Positions 1 to 8,909 of a stretch of DNA of 64,000 nt are shown here, in pieces. The notes under the pieces are model-generated. The model saw only the letters and a program-made list of their open reading frames with translations, made no database searches and was not told the DNA's origin. Both the position numbers and the translations under genes were made by a program. The stretch comes from Pseudarthrobacter sp. W1I19 (GTDB lineage Bacteria; Actinomycetota; Actinomycetes; Actinomycetales; Micrococcaceae): contig NZ_JAUSZR010000001.1 of the NCBI RefSeq assembly GCF_030817835.1, forward strand, positions 3,038,001 to 3,102,000, given 5' to 3'. The first letter of the stretch is position 1. Every line of letters starts with the position of its first letter.

Positions 1-264
1 CTTATAGGCCAGGTTGTTCCCGTCCAGGGGGATGTCGACGGCGTCCAGGTCCAGTGTGCTGTCCGGGCTCAGGCTGACGGTAATCCCAGGCGTTTCGGTG
101 CTGGTGGCCGCGACTTCCTCATACAGGGACACGGCGAGGTAAACGCTGGCTACCGAATGGTAGCCGTCCGGCCGCAGCGGGCCGACGTCCAGGGACACGT
201 TCACCTTGCCCGGCGCCTTGGCCCTGACGGTCCTGGCGGCGAAGCGCCCCGGAAGGGCGTTCAC
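1..264 (-). CDS. ispE: 4-diphosphocytidyl-2-C-methyl-D-erythritol kinase, N-terminal part
   Basis: IspE phosphorylates CDP-methylerythritol in the cytosolic MEP pathway to isopentenyl diphosphate. Only the N-terminal 88 or so residues are present, because the gene runs off the left edge. They contain the GHMP-kinase opening [12 protein letters not shown] followed by [11 protein letters not shown], which is typical of IspE. The start is a GTG at 262-264 whose last bases overlap the rsmA stop (GTGA), implying translational coupling. The order tatD-rpfB-rsmA-ispE is a well-known actinobacterial block. The assignment rests on the N-terminus and neighbourhood; the catalytic C-terminal half lies outside the window. 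Confidence 0.88.
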   Translation of the reverse strand, partial: MNALPGRFAARTVRAKAPGKVNVSLDVGPLRPDGYHSVASVYLAVSLYEEVAATSTETPGITVSLSPDSTLDLDAVDIPLDGNNLAYK

Positions 265-1133
265 GGGCGGGCCTCGCGGGCTTCGGCGATCCTTGCGAAG
301 GCGGAAATGTCGATGACTTCACCACGGGCCGTGGGGTCGACGCCGGCGGCAACCAGGCAGCGCTCGGCCTCCGGAGCACTGCCGGCCCAACCGGCAAGTG
401 CGGCGCGCAGGGTCTTGCGGCGCTGGGCGAAGGCAGCGTCAATCACGGCAAAAACCTGTTCCCGGGTGGCGGTGGTGGCCGGAGGTTCGTGCCGGGTGAA
501 GGACACCAGTCCGGAATGGATCTTGGGGGCCGGCCAGAACACGTTCATTCCAATCACTCCGGCCTTGCGCATGTGGCTGTACCAGGCAGCCTTCACGGAC
601 GGGACGCCGTAGATTTTGGATCCCGGCACGGCAGCCAGCCGGTCAGCCACCTCGTCCTGCACCATCACCAGGCCGTGCTGGAGGCTGGGGAAATGCTGCA
701 GCAGGTGCAGCACAACGGGCACGGCCACGTTGTAAGGGAGGTTGGCCACCAGCGCGGTGGGCTGGACGGGGAGTTCTGTCACCTTCATGGCGTCAGCCTG
801 GACCAGATGGAAGTTTCCGACGGCGGCAGGGCGCCATTCCTTGACGGTTTCGGGGAGCCTTGCAGCCAGTACGGGGTCGATTTCCACGGCCACCACGGCG
901 GCGGCCGCGTCGAGCAGGCCGAGGGTCAGGGACCCGAGGCCAGGCCCTACTTCGAGCACTGTTTCATCCGGTCCAATGCCGGCCGCGGCCACGATCCTTC
1001 GGATGGTGTTGCCGTCAATCACAAAGTTCTGGCCCAGGGTCTTGGTGGGGCGGATGCCGATCTCTTCCGCCAGCCGGCGTATGTCGGAGGCACCAAACAG
1101 CGGTGCGGGCGCGGCGGGGATGGGTTCAGTCAC
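261..1133 (-). CDS. rsmA: 16S rRNA (adenine1518-N6/adenine1519-N6)-dimethyltransferase
   Basis: RsmA (KsgA) dimethylates two adjacent adenines in the 3'-terminal hairpin of 16S rRNA during late 30S assembly, using SAM. The 290-residue protein is of normal family length. It shows LGQNF near residues 33-37, the SAM motif EVGPG at 61-65, EIDP at 84-87, QAD at 112-114 and the catalytic NLPY at 131-134. The GTG start at 1133 has no Shine-Dalgarno but sits 6 nt after a TAGGAT -10 element, so the mRNA is probably leaderless. ispE follows with a 4-nt overlap. Confidence 0.96.
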   Translation of the reverse strand: MTEPIPAAPAPLFGASDIRRLAEEIGIRPTKTLGQNFVIDGNTIRRIVAAAGIGPDETVLEVGPGLGSLTLGLLDAAAAVVAVEIDPVLAARLPETVKEWRPAAVGNFHLVQADAMKVTELPVQPTALVANLPYNVAVPVVLHLLQHFPSLQHGLVMVQDEVADRLAAVPGSKIYGVPSVKAAWYSHMRKAGVIGMNVFWPAPKIHSGLVSFTRHEPPATTATREQVFAVIDAAFAQRRKTLRAALAGWAGSAPEAERCLVAAGVDPTARGEVIDISAFARIAEAREARP

Positions 1134-1139
1134 CTAGGT

Positions 1140-1145
1140 ATCCTA
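1140..1145 (-). promoter_or_regulatory. -10 element for leaderless rsmA
   Basis: TAGGAT on the minus strand, 6 nt before the GTG start, which places transcription start at or next to the start codon. Confidence 0.6.
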
Positions 1146-1256
1146 TCCCGCGTGCCGGTCCCGGCCTGCCGGGCAAAGCTGCGGTTAAATGCCGCGGCCG
1201 GGCCCGGAAGATCCGGGTCCGGCCACGGTGCGGTGGGGCTTCAGTTATGCCGTCCG

Positions 1257-2438
1257 TCAGCGGCTTGCCGCCCAGCCGCAGCCCCAGGGCTGCAGGCCGC
1301 GCTGCGCGTAGACGCGGTTGGCGATGTCGATCTGTTGTGCCTTGCTGGCGAGGCTGGCGTTGGGGGCGTACGCGCCGCCGCCGGCTCCGATCCAGGTCCG
1401 GATGTCGAACTGGAGGCCACCGTAGTAGCCGTTGCCGCTGTTGATGGACCAATTGCCGCCTGATTCACACTGGGCGATCTTGTCCCACATGGCTTCGTTC
1501 ATCATGGCCGGAGCGGCTGCACCGGTGTTGGCACCGGCACTGGCACTGGCTGCCGGGGCCGGGGCGGCCTGGGCCACAGGCTTGGCTTTGGTGCCCACCG
1601 TGATCTTCTCGGTGACGGGCTGCGCGGTGACCGATTCGGTGACCAGGGTGCGGGATGCCTCGCGGCCATCAACGAGTACCAGCTTGAAGGTCTTCTCCAG
1701 CTTGCCGGCGGCACCGGCCTGGGTGACTTCCTTTTCACCCTTCAACAGCTCGGCACTTTCGACGGTCTCAGTCTTGAAGGGGACGTCCTCGGTGGTCACT
1801 GCGGTCTGTCCAACGTCCACGCGGGAGACCTTGATCACCATGTTGTTGACCACGTGGGCATTGGCCGGCTGGGAGGAGCGGTCGTTGGCTCCAAGGGTCA
1901 GGCCGGCATCCTCCAGGACTTTGCCCACGGTAGCGGCAGTGGTGGTGGCCGCCTGGACCTTGCCGTCGGCGACGATGCTCACGGACTTGGGGGTGGAGAT
2001 GGAAACGAAGGATCCCGCCACTGAAAGCTGTGCGTCCTTGGGAACCGAGACCGACGACGCGCTTGCGACACCAAGTTCGGTGACCAGTCCTTCAACGTCC
2101 TGCGCGGTGGTGTTCACCGTCTTTTCGGAGCCGTCAAGGCTGACTTTGACTTCCTTGGCCTGGTTCACGTTGATAACCGTGCCGTTCTGGACGGTGTTGT
2201 CGATGGCCGGGGAAACCCGGTCCGCCGGCTTCAGTTCGAGGTTGGCGCTCTTAACGACCTGCCCCACTGTTCCACCGAAGGTCTGAACGGAAGTTACCTT
2301 GCCATCAACGTTGAGCGTGATGGTTTTGTTATTGCCCACGAAGGCTACGAGTCCCACCACCAGTGCGCACAGCACCAGCAGCTGGGTTCCAACCTTGAAA
2401 AAGCTGAACTTGCCGTCCGTTGTGAAGAACTTGACCAC
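1257..2438 (-). CDS. rpfB: Resuscitation-promoting factor, RpfB type (DUF348 x3 - G5 - Rpf domain)
   Basis: A secreted or membrane-anchored muralytic transglycosylase that cleaves peptidoglycan and stimulates regrowth of dormant cells. The layout is a short cytosolic N-terminus, one membrane anchor (about residues 15-35), three DUF348 ubiquitin-like modules, a G5 domain, an Ala/Pro linker and a C-terminal Rpf domain. That domain contains AQCESGGNW with the catalytic Glu, then GGLQFDIRTW. This is the RpfB architecture. An upstream in-frame start at 2567 would add 43 Arg/Pro-rich residues, so I prefer the GTG at 2438, giving VVKFFTTDGKFSFF, though its Shine-Dalgarno is poor. The protein ends at the Rpf domain, as in the family. 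Confidence 0.93.
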   Translation of the reverse strand: MVKFFTTDGKFSFFKVGTQLLVLCALVVGLVAFVGNNKTITLNVDGKVTSVQTFGGTVGQVVKSANLELKPADRVSPAIDNTVQNGTVINVNQAKEVKVSLDGSEKTVNTTAQDVEGLVTELGVASASSVSVPKDAQLSVAGSFVSISTPKSVSIVADGKVQAATTTAATVGKVLEDAGLTLGANDRSSQPANAHVVNNMVIKVSRVDVGQTAVTTEDVPFKTETVESAELLKGEKEVTQAGAAGKLEKTFKLVLVDGREASRTLVTESVTAQPVTEKITVGTKAKPVAQAAPAPAASASAGANTGAAAPAMMNEAMWDKIAQCESGGNWSINSGNGYYGGLQFDIRTWIGAGGGAYAPNASLASKAQQIDIANRVYAQRGLQPWGCGWAASR

Positions 2439-2718
2439 GATTGCCCGTAACTTTAGCTCCGTCCGGGCACGGGGAGAGCGCAATAAAATGCCCGGGCACA
2501 CCTCGAGGAGGGGTAGTCCGGGCACCGTTGCGCCGCCACACTCCTGCCTGCAGGCAAGCCGGAACAAGCCCGGCGTATCCTGCTGCGGAAGAAGTGAACT
2601 TATCCGGTGGCCTTCCCCGACCCCGGCTAATAGTTTTCCACTGTAACCGTAGCGTTATAAAGCCGCCAAGAAATTTGCATACCAGGTATTTGTTGGAAGG
2701 TGGGCAGGCAATGTGTTC
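2439..2718 (-). promoter_or_regulatory. rpfB leader with repeated GTGCCCGG elements
   Basis: About 280 nt of non-coding sequence between tatD and rpfB. It contains the 10-nt repeat GTCCGGGCAC at 2461-2470 and 2516-2525 (plus-strand reading), the palindrome TGCCCGGGCA at 2489-2498 and CCTCGAGG at 2501-2508, so alternative hairpins are possible just upstream of the start. A TTATAA-like -10 lies at about 2655-2661. In many actinobacteria rpf genes carry a c-di-AMP riboswitch here, but I could not match its conserved core. Confidence 0.35.
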
Positions 2719-3624
2719 TTAATCCCATTTTCCGTAGGCGCGCACGGTATTTTCGCTGATGCCGGCACACAGGCCGGCAAGGTCCCGGCTTGTCAATTCC
2801 GCCATGGCCCGGACGGTATAGGGGACCATGTAGCTGGCGTTGGGCCTCCCCCGGTGGGGATGCGGGGTCAGGAATGGAGCATCCGTTTCAACCAGCAGGA
2901 GTGCCGGATCCGCTGCGGCGAGCGCGGCCCGCAGGTTGGCCGCGTTCTTGAACGTCAGGGTCCCGGCGAAGGACATCCACCAGCCTTCACGGTTGCAGAT
3001 CGCGGCCAGTTCCTCGTCGCCTGAGAAGCAATGGAAAACCACCCGTTCCGGGGCGCCTTCTTCCTTGAGCACCTGCACCACGTCGCTGTGGGCGTCGCGG
3101 TCATGGATCTGCAGTGTCAGGTCCAGCCGCTTGGCGATGTCGATGTGGCGGCGGAAGGAGTAGCGCTGGTGGGCCAGGCCCTCTCCCTCGGTCCGGAAGA
3201 AATCAAGGCCGGTTTCGCCGATGGCGCGGATCCGGGGATGGGCAGCCAGTTGCTCGATCTCTGCCAGCGCCTCTTCCAGCTGGCCCCGCACGGCATAACG
3301 GGGAGCATCGTTGGGGTGAAGCGCCACTGCCCCCAGCAGCCGTTCATCCAGGTCAACCGCCTGCACCGTGAACCGGGATGATTCCAGGTCGCAGCCCACC
3401 TGCACGGCACCCTGGACGCCTACCGCCGCAGCAGCGTCAAGGGCTTCCTTGATCCCCACCGGCGCCTCTCCGTCCGGGAAGTCGAGGTGGGTGTGGTTGT
3501 CCATAACGGGCACCGGCAAAGGCTCAGGAGCCGGGGGAAACTCCCGCTGCCTGGAGCGTTCGGATTCCGGCGCATCACCGGCAGCTGAAGCACGGTATGC
3601 GGCGGGGATCAGCGGGTTGCACAT
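2719..3624 (-). CDS. tatD: TatD family metal-dependent hydrolase / 3'-5' DNase
   Basis: TatD proteins are TIM-barrel metal-dependent nucleases implicated in DNA repair and DNA turnover. The metal ligands are visible: HTHLD at residues 44-48, Glu137 in GETGLDFF, His174 in HDRD, His198 in VFHCFSGD and Asp248 in VETDAP. At 301 residues the protein carries about 40 extra N-terminal residues rich in Pro, Glu and Ser. The upstream start is supported because ATG 3624 lies 6 nt after TAGGCT, a leaderless promoter. It is divergent from the MoxR operon and upstream of rpfB. Confidence 0.93.
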   Translation of the reverse strand: MCNPLIPAAYRASAAGDAPESERSRQREFPPAPEPLPVPVMDNHTHLDFPDGEAPVGIKEALDAAAAVGVQGAVQVGCDLESSRFTVQAVDLDERLLGAVALHPNDAPRYAVRGQLEEALAEIEQLAAHPRIRAIGETGLDFFRTEGEGLAHQRYSFRRHIDIAKRLDLTLQIHDRDAHSDVVQVLKEEGAPERVVFHCFSGDEELAAICNREGWWMSFAGTLTFKNAANLRAALAAADPALLLVETDAPFLTPHPHRGRPNASYMVPYTVRAMAELTSRDLAGLCAGISENTVRAYGKWD

Positions 3625-3630
3625 CCATCA

Positions 3631-3636
3631 AGCCTA
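3631..3636 (-). promoter_or_regulatory. -10 element for leaderless tatD
   Basis: TAGGCT (minus strand) ends 6 nt before ATG 3624. Confidence 0.6.
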
Positions 3637-3789
3637 AACCGACAGTGCGGTCCCCATATTTGTTGGAACTCTCTGTCTGTGGTGGCAGTTGTGTTAGTAG
3701 TCTGGTACGAACACATGCGGACGCCCACCGACGGGCGAAGGCAGGGCCAGCTGTCCCGTCCAGGTGAACCCCGGGCTGAAAGGTTGCCG

Positions 3790-4914
3790 ATGGAATCCCA
3801 CCGACGCAGTGCCAACGATGTGAGCGCTGCGAACCGCAATCTCGCGGGAATCGCAGAGCCCGTGAGCCACCTGAACGGCCACCGCTCCGCTGCCATGGAT
3901 GCCACGTCCTTCCACGAGGCAAGCCAGCGGATCCTGACGACTGTCAATACGGTGATCGACGGGAAATCGGATGCCGCGAAGCTCGCATTGACGGTGCTGC
4001 TCGCCCAGGGCCACCTGCTGCTGGAGGACGTGCCGGGGGTGGGCAAGACGCTCCTGGCAAAGACGCTCGCCCGGACCATCGACTGTACGGTGAACCGGAT
4101 CCAGTTCACCCCGGACCTGCTTCCCTCCGACGTTACGGGCGTGTCCATCTACAACCAGTCTTCCAGGCTCTTCGAATTCCGGCCCGGCGCCGTCTTCGCA
4201 AACATTGTCATCGGCGACGAAATCAACCGGGCGTCAGCGAAGACCCAGTCCGCCCTGCTGGAGTGCATGGAGGAGCACCAGGTGACAGTGGACGGCAAGT
4301 CCTACCGCCTGGACGAGCCGTTCATGGTGGTGGCAACGCAGAATCCCATCGAAATGGAGGGCACTTATCCCTTGCCTGAGGCCCAGCGGGACCGCTTCAT
4401 GGCGCGGATCTCCATGGGATACCCGGACAAGGAATCCGAGATCGAGATGCTGGAGACGCACCAGTCGGCGTCACCGCTGGCCAAGGTGTCCCCGGTGGTG
4501 ACCACCGCCGAGGTAGCCGCCATGATCGCCACGGTCCAGCAGGTTTACGTCTCGCAGGCTGTCAAGGAATATACGGTGTCCGTGGGCCGCGCCACCCGGG
4601 AAAGCCCGCTGCTCCGCCTCGGGGCCAGCCCCCGGTCCATGCTGCAGCTGCTGCGGGCGGCGAAGGCCACTGCGGCTCTGGACGGCCGCGACTTTGTCCT
4701 GCCGGATGATGTTGTGGACGTCGCCGAGGCTGTCCTGGCACACCGGATCATCCTGGACCGGAAAGCCGCGGGCGCGGGGGAAACCGCACACAGCGTCCTC
4801 CGCGGCATCCTGTCCCGGCTGCCCGTGGCACAGAAACCGGCAGATACCGGAGCAAGGGCTTCCGCACCTGCCGGCCGGAACGCCCCGGTGGCAGGTTTAA
4901 GCAGGAACCGCTAG
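3790..4914 (+). CDS. MoxR family AAA+ ATPase
   Basis: MoxR ATPases act as chaperone-like AAA+ machines, often with DUF58 or VWA partners. The 374-residue product has Walker A PGVGKT near residue 84, a Walker B region ending GDEIN, and VVATQNPIEMEGTYPLPEAQ-type sensor 1 sequence followed by RDRF. Start 3790 is chosen because GAAAGG lies 7 nt upstream; a longer reading from 3679 would add a non-conserved stretch. A TAGTCT -10 at 3698-3703 would give a leader of about 80 nt. It is the first gene of the MoxR-DUF58-transglutaminase operon (next start 10 nt downstream), divergent from tatD. Confidence 0.92.
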   Translation: MESHRRSANDVSAANRNLAGIAEPVSHLNGHRSAAMDATSFHEASQRILTTVNTVIDGKSDAAKLALTVLLAQGHLLLEDVPGVGKTLLAKTLARTIDCTVNRIQFTPDLLPSDVTGVSIYNQSSRLFEFRPGAVFANIVIGDEINRASAKTQSALLECMEEHQVTVDGKSYRLDEPFMVVATQNPIEMEGTYPLPEAQRDRFMARISMGYPDKESEIEMLETHQSASPLAKVSPVVTTAEVAAMIATVQQVYVSQAVKEYTVSVGRATRESPLLRLGASPRSMLQLLRAAKATAALDGRDFVLPDDVVDVAEAVLAHRIILDRKAAGAGETAHSVLRGILSRLPVAQKPADTGARASAPAGRNAPVAGLSRNR

Positions 4915-4924
4915 GCGGACTTCC

Positions 4925-6361
4925 ATGGCGCTGCTGGACCGACTTCCCGGACACCTCTTCACGCAACGCGGCTGGGGAATGCTGGCCGCGGGGGCAGCAG
5001 CGCTTGCCGCCGCCCAGGTGATGGGCCGCAGGGACCTGTTGAGCCTTGCAGTGCTCCTCTTTGTCCTCCCACTGGTTTCCCTCGCCGGGATCCGGTTGGT
5101 GAAACCGCGCTTCCAGGTGTACCGCGAATTTAACCCCTCGCCCGTGGAGACGGCCGCGCCCACCACTGTCAGGCTTGCGGTGGCCCGGACGGGGTCCGCC
5201 AGCGGCCGCGCCACCATGGAAGAACGGCTGCCCCCCAGGTTCGGCGAGTCACCGGCCTTCCGGTTCCCTTCCCGTTCCGCCACCGGCGGCACCAGCAGGT
5301 ATGAGTACCACCTGCGCTCCGCCCAGCGCGGCCAGTTCCTGATCGGGCCAGTCACAGCGGAGTTCACCGATCCGTTCGGCCTGTCGCTGCACAGGCAGGC
5401 CATTGACGACGGCGACACCCTCACCGTGACGCCTGCCGCCGTCGTCCTTCCGTTGACCGGGCTGGCCGGGGCACGGGGCAACGACGGCGTCACTGCTACG
5501 AGGATCCGGGCCAACCCCAGCGACGACGACGTGATGACCCGCGAATACCGGCACGGAGATCCAATGCGCCGTGTCCACTGGGCGGCCACCGCCCGCCACG
5601 GAGAGCTTATGGTGCGGCAGGAGGAATCCGTCACCACGCCTGAGGCCACCATCATCCTGGACCACCGGTTCGGGGCGTTCTCCGGCAGCTCCGGCGCCGC
5701 CCCGGCAGGAAACGCGGCCCAGGACGGCCACACGATGATCAGCAGCGAAACCTTCGAGTGGGCCGTGGTAGCCGCCATGTCCATCAGCGCCCACCTTTCC
5801 GAACGCAATTACGCGCTGCGCCTCCTGGATGCGCGAGGGGAACCGGCCTTCCTGCGTTCGCCGTCCGCTCCTGAACCCGAGCTGGAAGAGTACACCGGGG
5901 CCTCCGGGCTCCAGTCCATTGCCGAGAGCCTCGCCGCAATCCAGCTCACGGGGCCCCACCACCTGCGCGGCGAGGCGGGCCGCGCGGACGTCTTTGGCGT
6001 CAGGGAATCCCATGGCCAGGAGCCAGGGCCCCCACCTTTTGATGACAACCTCATGGACAAGCTCTCCGCCCACCGCATGCGGGGCCCGGTCATCGCCGTC
6101 CTGGGCAGGATCTCGGCACTGGAGGCGCTGTCCCTTGCGCCCGCCGCAGGCTACGGCACCAACGCCTTTGCGATCCTGGTGGCGGAGCGGCCTGCGGAGT
6201 TCGAGGATGCCCTGGAGAAACTCCGGCAGGGAGGCTGGCGGGCGGCGGCCGTGGCGCCGAGCGTATCCGTGGCGGCGGCATGGAACCAGTTCGACCAGGA
6301 CCTGGACGTGCCGGAACCACCGGCGGCGGAGGTCCGGCGTGGAGCGGGGGTGGCCCGATGA
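4925..6361 (+). CDS. DUF58 domain-containing protein
   Basis: A 478-residue protein whose partners are MoxR and a transglutaminase-like membrane protein. Two hydrophobic segments occur near residues 20-60. The DUF58 signature YRHGDPMRRVHWAATARHGE lies around residues 205-225, followed by a region that resembles a degenerate VWA fold. The biochemical role of DUF58 is not settled; members are inferred to act with MoxR in maturing or assembling envelope proteins. The RBS AGGCGGA precedes ATG 4925. Its stop overlaps the start of the next gene (ATGA), so the three genes are translationally coupled. Confidence 0.88.
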   Translation: MALLDRLPGHLFTQRGWGMLAAGAAALAAAQVMGRRDLLSLAVLLFVLPLVSLAGIRLVKPRFQVYREFNPSPVETAAPTTVRLAVARTGSASGRATMEERLPPRFGESPAFRFPSRSATGGTSRYEYHLRSAQRGQFLIGPVTAEFTDPFGLSLHRQAIDDGDTLTVTPAAVVLPLTGLAGARGNDGVTATRIRANPSDDDVMTREYRHGDPMRRVHWAATARHGELMVRQEESVTTPEATIILDHRFGAFSGSSGAAPAGNAAQDGHTMISSETFEWAVVAAMSISAHLSERNYALRLLDARGEPAFLRSPSAPEPELEEYTGASGLQSIAESLAAIQLTGPHHLRGEAGRADVFGVRESHGQEPGPPPFDDNLMDKLSAHRMRGPVIAVLGRISALEALSLAPAAGYGTNAFAILVAERPAEFEDALEKLRQGGWRAAAVAPSVSVAAAWNQFDQDLDVPEPPAAEVRRGAGVAR

Positions 6362-8841
6362 CCATTGCACCTGCAAGGAACCCCGGAACTGAACGGCAGC
6401 AGCCGGGGCCGGCAGGAACGCCGGGACGCACCCGGGTAGGCGCCTATCCCTGGGCGATGGCAGGTTCCATTGCGTTCGCGGTGGCAGGCGCGGCCCTGTC
6501 ACTGAATGGAGTGCTGCGGGGCTGGGCCTGGTACTGGCCGGTTCTCACCACAGTGCTGGTGGTCAGCCTCACGCTCGCGGTCTTGCGTTCGGTCAGGGCG
6601 CAACCGCTGCTGGTGACCGCCGGCGGATTCATTTCCCTGGCCGCCATCCTGACGCTGACATTCTTCCGCAGCTCCAGTTTCGCGGGCATCCTTCCCACCG
6701 GAGCCAGCCTGTCCGAGCTTGACCGGCTGATCCGCCGTGCCAGCGAAACCGTCCTCTCCGAAACGGCCCCCGTGGCACCCAACGTGGGCATCGTGATGGT
6801 CATCTGCGTGGTCCTGGGCCTGGCCGTAATCCTGGTGGACGCGCTGGCCGTACCTCTCGGCATGCCCGCCGCCACCGGAGTGGGGCTGCTGGCCATCCTG
6901 GTGGTGCCGGCAATGATCAAGCCCCAAAGCGTGGGCTTTTGGGCATTTGCCGCCGCGGTGGCCGGGTACCTGATGATCCTGGCATGCAGCCAGTGGTACG
7001 TCCCGGATGCCCGGACACCCGCCGATTCCGCGCGCAATCCCGGCCAGGTGCGGAGGGCAGTCCTGACCGGGGCCGTGGCCGTGGCCGCCACCCTGGTGCT
7101 GCCGCTGGCCATTCCGGGATTCGACCAGGGCACCTTTCCGCAAGGCTCGCGCATTAATCCATGGGGCCAGTCCACCGGCCTGAACCCTATGATCACGCTG
7201 GGGAACAGCCTGCGGACCCCTGCCGGGAGCGGCCGCATCACCTATGCCACCAACTCCCCTGCCCCGCTGTATTTACGCTCGGTCACCGTGGACAATTTCG
7301 ATGGCGACTCCTGGGGCCCCGATGACCGCAACGCTTCCCGCCGCCCGCTGGGCAACCAAATCGACCCCGGCTATCTAGTGCCCGATGTGCAGCAGCTGGT
7401 CACAGCCATCGATGCCGGGACATTCACCAGCCCCTACCTGCCCGTCCCCTACGCACCGGAATCCGTACGGGGCCTGGAAGGACGGTGGACCTGGGATCCT
7501 GCCACCTTGAGCATCAAGGGGACCGACACCACCTCACGCCGGCAGGAGTACCTGGTCACGTCCACCGTTCCGACGGTGACAGCGGGGCTGCTGGCCAGAT
7601 CTTCGGCACCTGTGCAGGGCATAGCGGATGACTTCACCCGGATTCCGGGAAACATTCCGGATATCGTCCGGAGCACTGCAGACACGGTAGCCGGTTCCGG
7701 TTCCACTCCCTATGACAAAGCGATGGCCATCCAGAAGTACCTGCGGTCCGCGGAGTTCACCTACTCCCTGCAGTCCCCCGTGCAGGGCGGCTATGACGGA
7801 AACGGGCTCTCCGTCCTCGCAGACTTCCTGAACCAGAAGAGCGGCTACTGCATCCACTACGCGTCCGCCATGGCGGTGATGGCCCGGCTCGAGGGAATCC
7901 CCAGCCGGATCGCGGTGGGCTACGCCCCGGGCAGGCTGACGGGCGCCACCGTATCCGTGGCCGGTCAGGGTGCACTGCCTGAATACGAGGTGGACGCCAG
8001 GGATGCCCACGCGTGGCCGGAGCTCTACTTCCAGGGGCTGGGCTGGGTCCCGTTCGAGCCCACACCGTCCCGCGGCGTAGTGCCGGACTACGCCACCGAG
8101 ACCTCCGCCTCCCCGGCCCCCAACGCGTTGGAGAACGGTGACGATCTGGTCCCGGAAGCCACACCTGCTCCCGCGCCGGCGCCGAGCGCCGCTCCGCTGC
8201 CCGGCCCGGAGTCGGGCGTCACCACGGACACCGGAAGCCAACTCCTTCGGTGGCTGATGAGTATCGGATCGCTTGTAGGGGCTGCGCTGCTTGCCGCGTG
8301 CCCCCGGCTCATCCGGGCAGGGATCCGGGCACGGCGGCTCAGAACAGCGGACCCTGCCGCTGCAGTGCCGTTGGCATGGAGCGAAATGGTGGACCTGGGT
8401 ACCGACTACGGCCTGCCGCCCCAGCCAAGCGAGACCCCCCGGGCGTACTCCGCCAGGCTGCGTGGCTCCACGCTGCTGGGCGAACCGGGCGGAATGGACG
8501 AGGCCGCCCACCAGGCTGCGGCGGGGTTGACCGCAGAATTCGAACGCCAAAAATACGGCCCGCCGGTGGGCGGGGAGCCTGAAGCAGACCATTCCGGAAC
8601 TGCGCGGAAGGCGTCCCGGAGCAGCGAAATCACCGCTGCCCGCATCGCGGCTCTTGAATCAGCATTCCGGGCCAACTCCCCCACGCTGCGCCGGCTGCAC
8701 GCAGCCTGGCTGCCGGCGTCGGTTGTTGGACGGTTTGGACGCCTGCTGGCTGCTCCCTTCCGGGCTGCCGGCGTTGCCGCCGGCAAAGCGGCGAAAGCCG
8801 CTGCCCGCACCTGGTCTCTGCGCTGGTCCGGAGGTTCCTGA
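6358..8841 (+). CDS. Transglutaminase-like membrane protein, TgpA type (DUF3488 - transglutaminase core - DUF4129)
   Basis: An 827-residue membrane protein. The N-terminal 220 or so residues hold about six hydrophobic segments (TgpA N-terminal region). An extracytoplasmic transglutaminase-like domain follows with the Cys-His-Asp triad in SGYCIHYASAMAVMARLEGIP, DARDAHAWPELYF and the following Asp/Pro region. After a Pro/Ala linker and another membrane segment comes a C-terminal DUF4129-like tail. The cysteine-protease-like core suggests peptide-bond chemistry on envelope substrates, but the substrate is unknown. ATG 6358 overlaps the DUF58 stop. The MoxR-DUF58-TgpA module is widespread in actinobacteria. 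Confidence 0.9.
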   Translation: MTIAPARNPGTERQQPGPAGTPGRTRVGAYPWAMAGSIAFAVAGAALSLNGVLRGWAWYWPVLTTVLVVSLTLAVLRSVRAQPLLVTAGGFISLAAILTLTFFRSSSFAGILPTGASLSELDRLIRRASETVLSETAPVAPNVGIVMVICVVLGLAVILVDALAVPLGMPAATGVGLLAILVVPAMIKPQSVGFWAFAAAVAGYLMILACSQWYVPDARTPADSARNPGQVRRAVLTGAVAVAATLVLPLAIPGFDQGTFPQGSRINPWGQSTGLNPMITLGNSLRTPAGSGRITYATNSPAPLYLRSVTVDNFDGDSWGPDDRNASRRPLGNQIDPGYLVPDVQQLVTAIDAGTFTSPYLPVPYAPESVRGLEGRWTWDPATLSIKGTDTTSRRQEYLVTSTVPTVTAGLLARSSAPVQGIADDFTRIPGNIPDIVRSTADTVAGSGSTPYDKAMAIQKYLRSAEFTYSLQSPVQGGYDGNGLSVLADFLNQKSGYCIHYASAMAVMARLEGIPSRIAVGYAPGRLTGATVSVAGQGALPEYEVDARDAHAWPELYFQGLGWVPFEPTPSRGVVPDYATETSASPAPNALENGDDLVPEATPAPAPAPSAAPLPGPESGVTTDTGSQLLRWLMSIGSLVGAALLAACPRLIRAGIRARRLRTADPAAAVPLAWSEMVDLGTDYGLPPQPSETPRAYSARLRGSTLLGEPGGMDEAAHQAAAGLTAEFERQKYGPPVGGEPEADHSGTARKASRSSEITAARIAALESAFRANSPTLRRLHAAWLPASVVGRFGRLLAAPFRAAGVAAGKAAKAAARTWSLRWSGGS

Positions 8842-8909
8842 TACAGGCCCTCCGGATCCAGCGGTTCCCGCACCAGGGCAGGCAGCGGCTTTCGCCGGCC
8901 GTGCAGCCT

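Noticed and set aside
2628-2681. A 17-codon minus-strand ORF in the rpfB leader
   Set aside because: No Shine-Dalgarno, no conserved feature, and a likely -10 element lies inside it.
2439-2718. c-di-AMP (ydaO/yuaA) riboswitch upstream of rpfB
   Set aside because: Expected from other actinobacteria, but I could not find the conserved core segments in the right order by eye.
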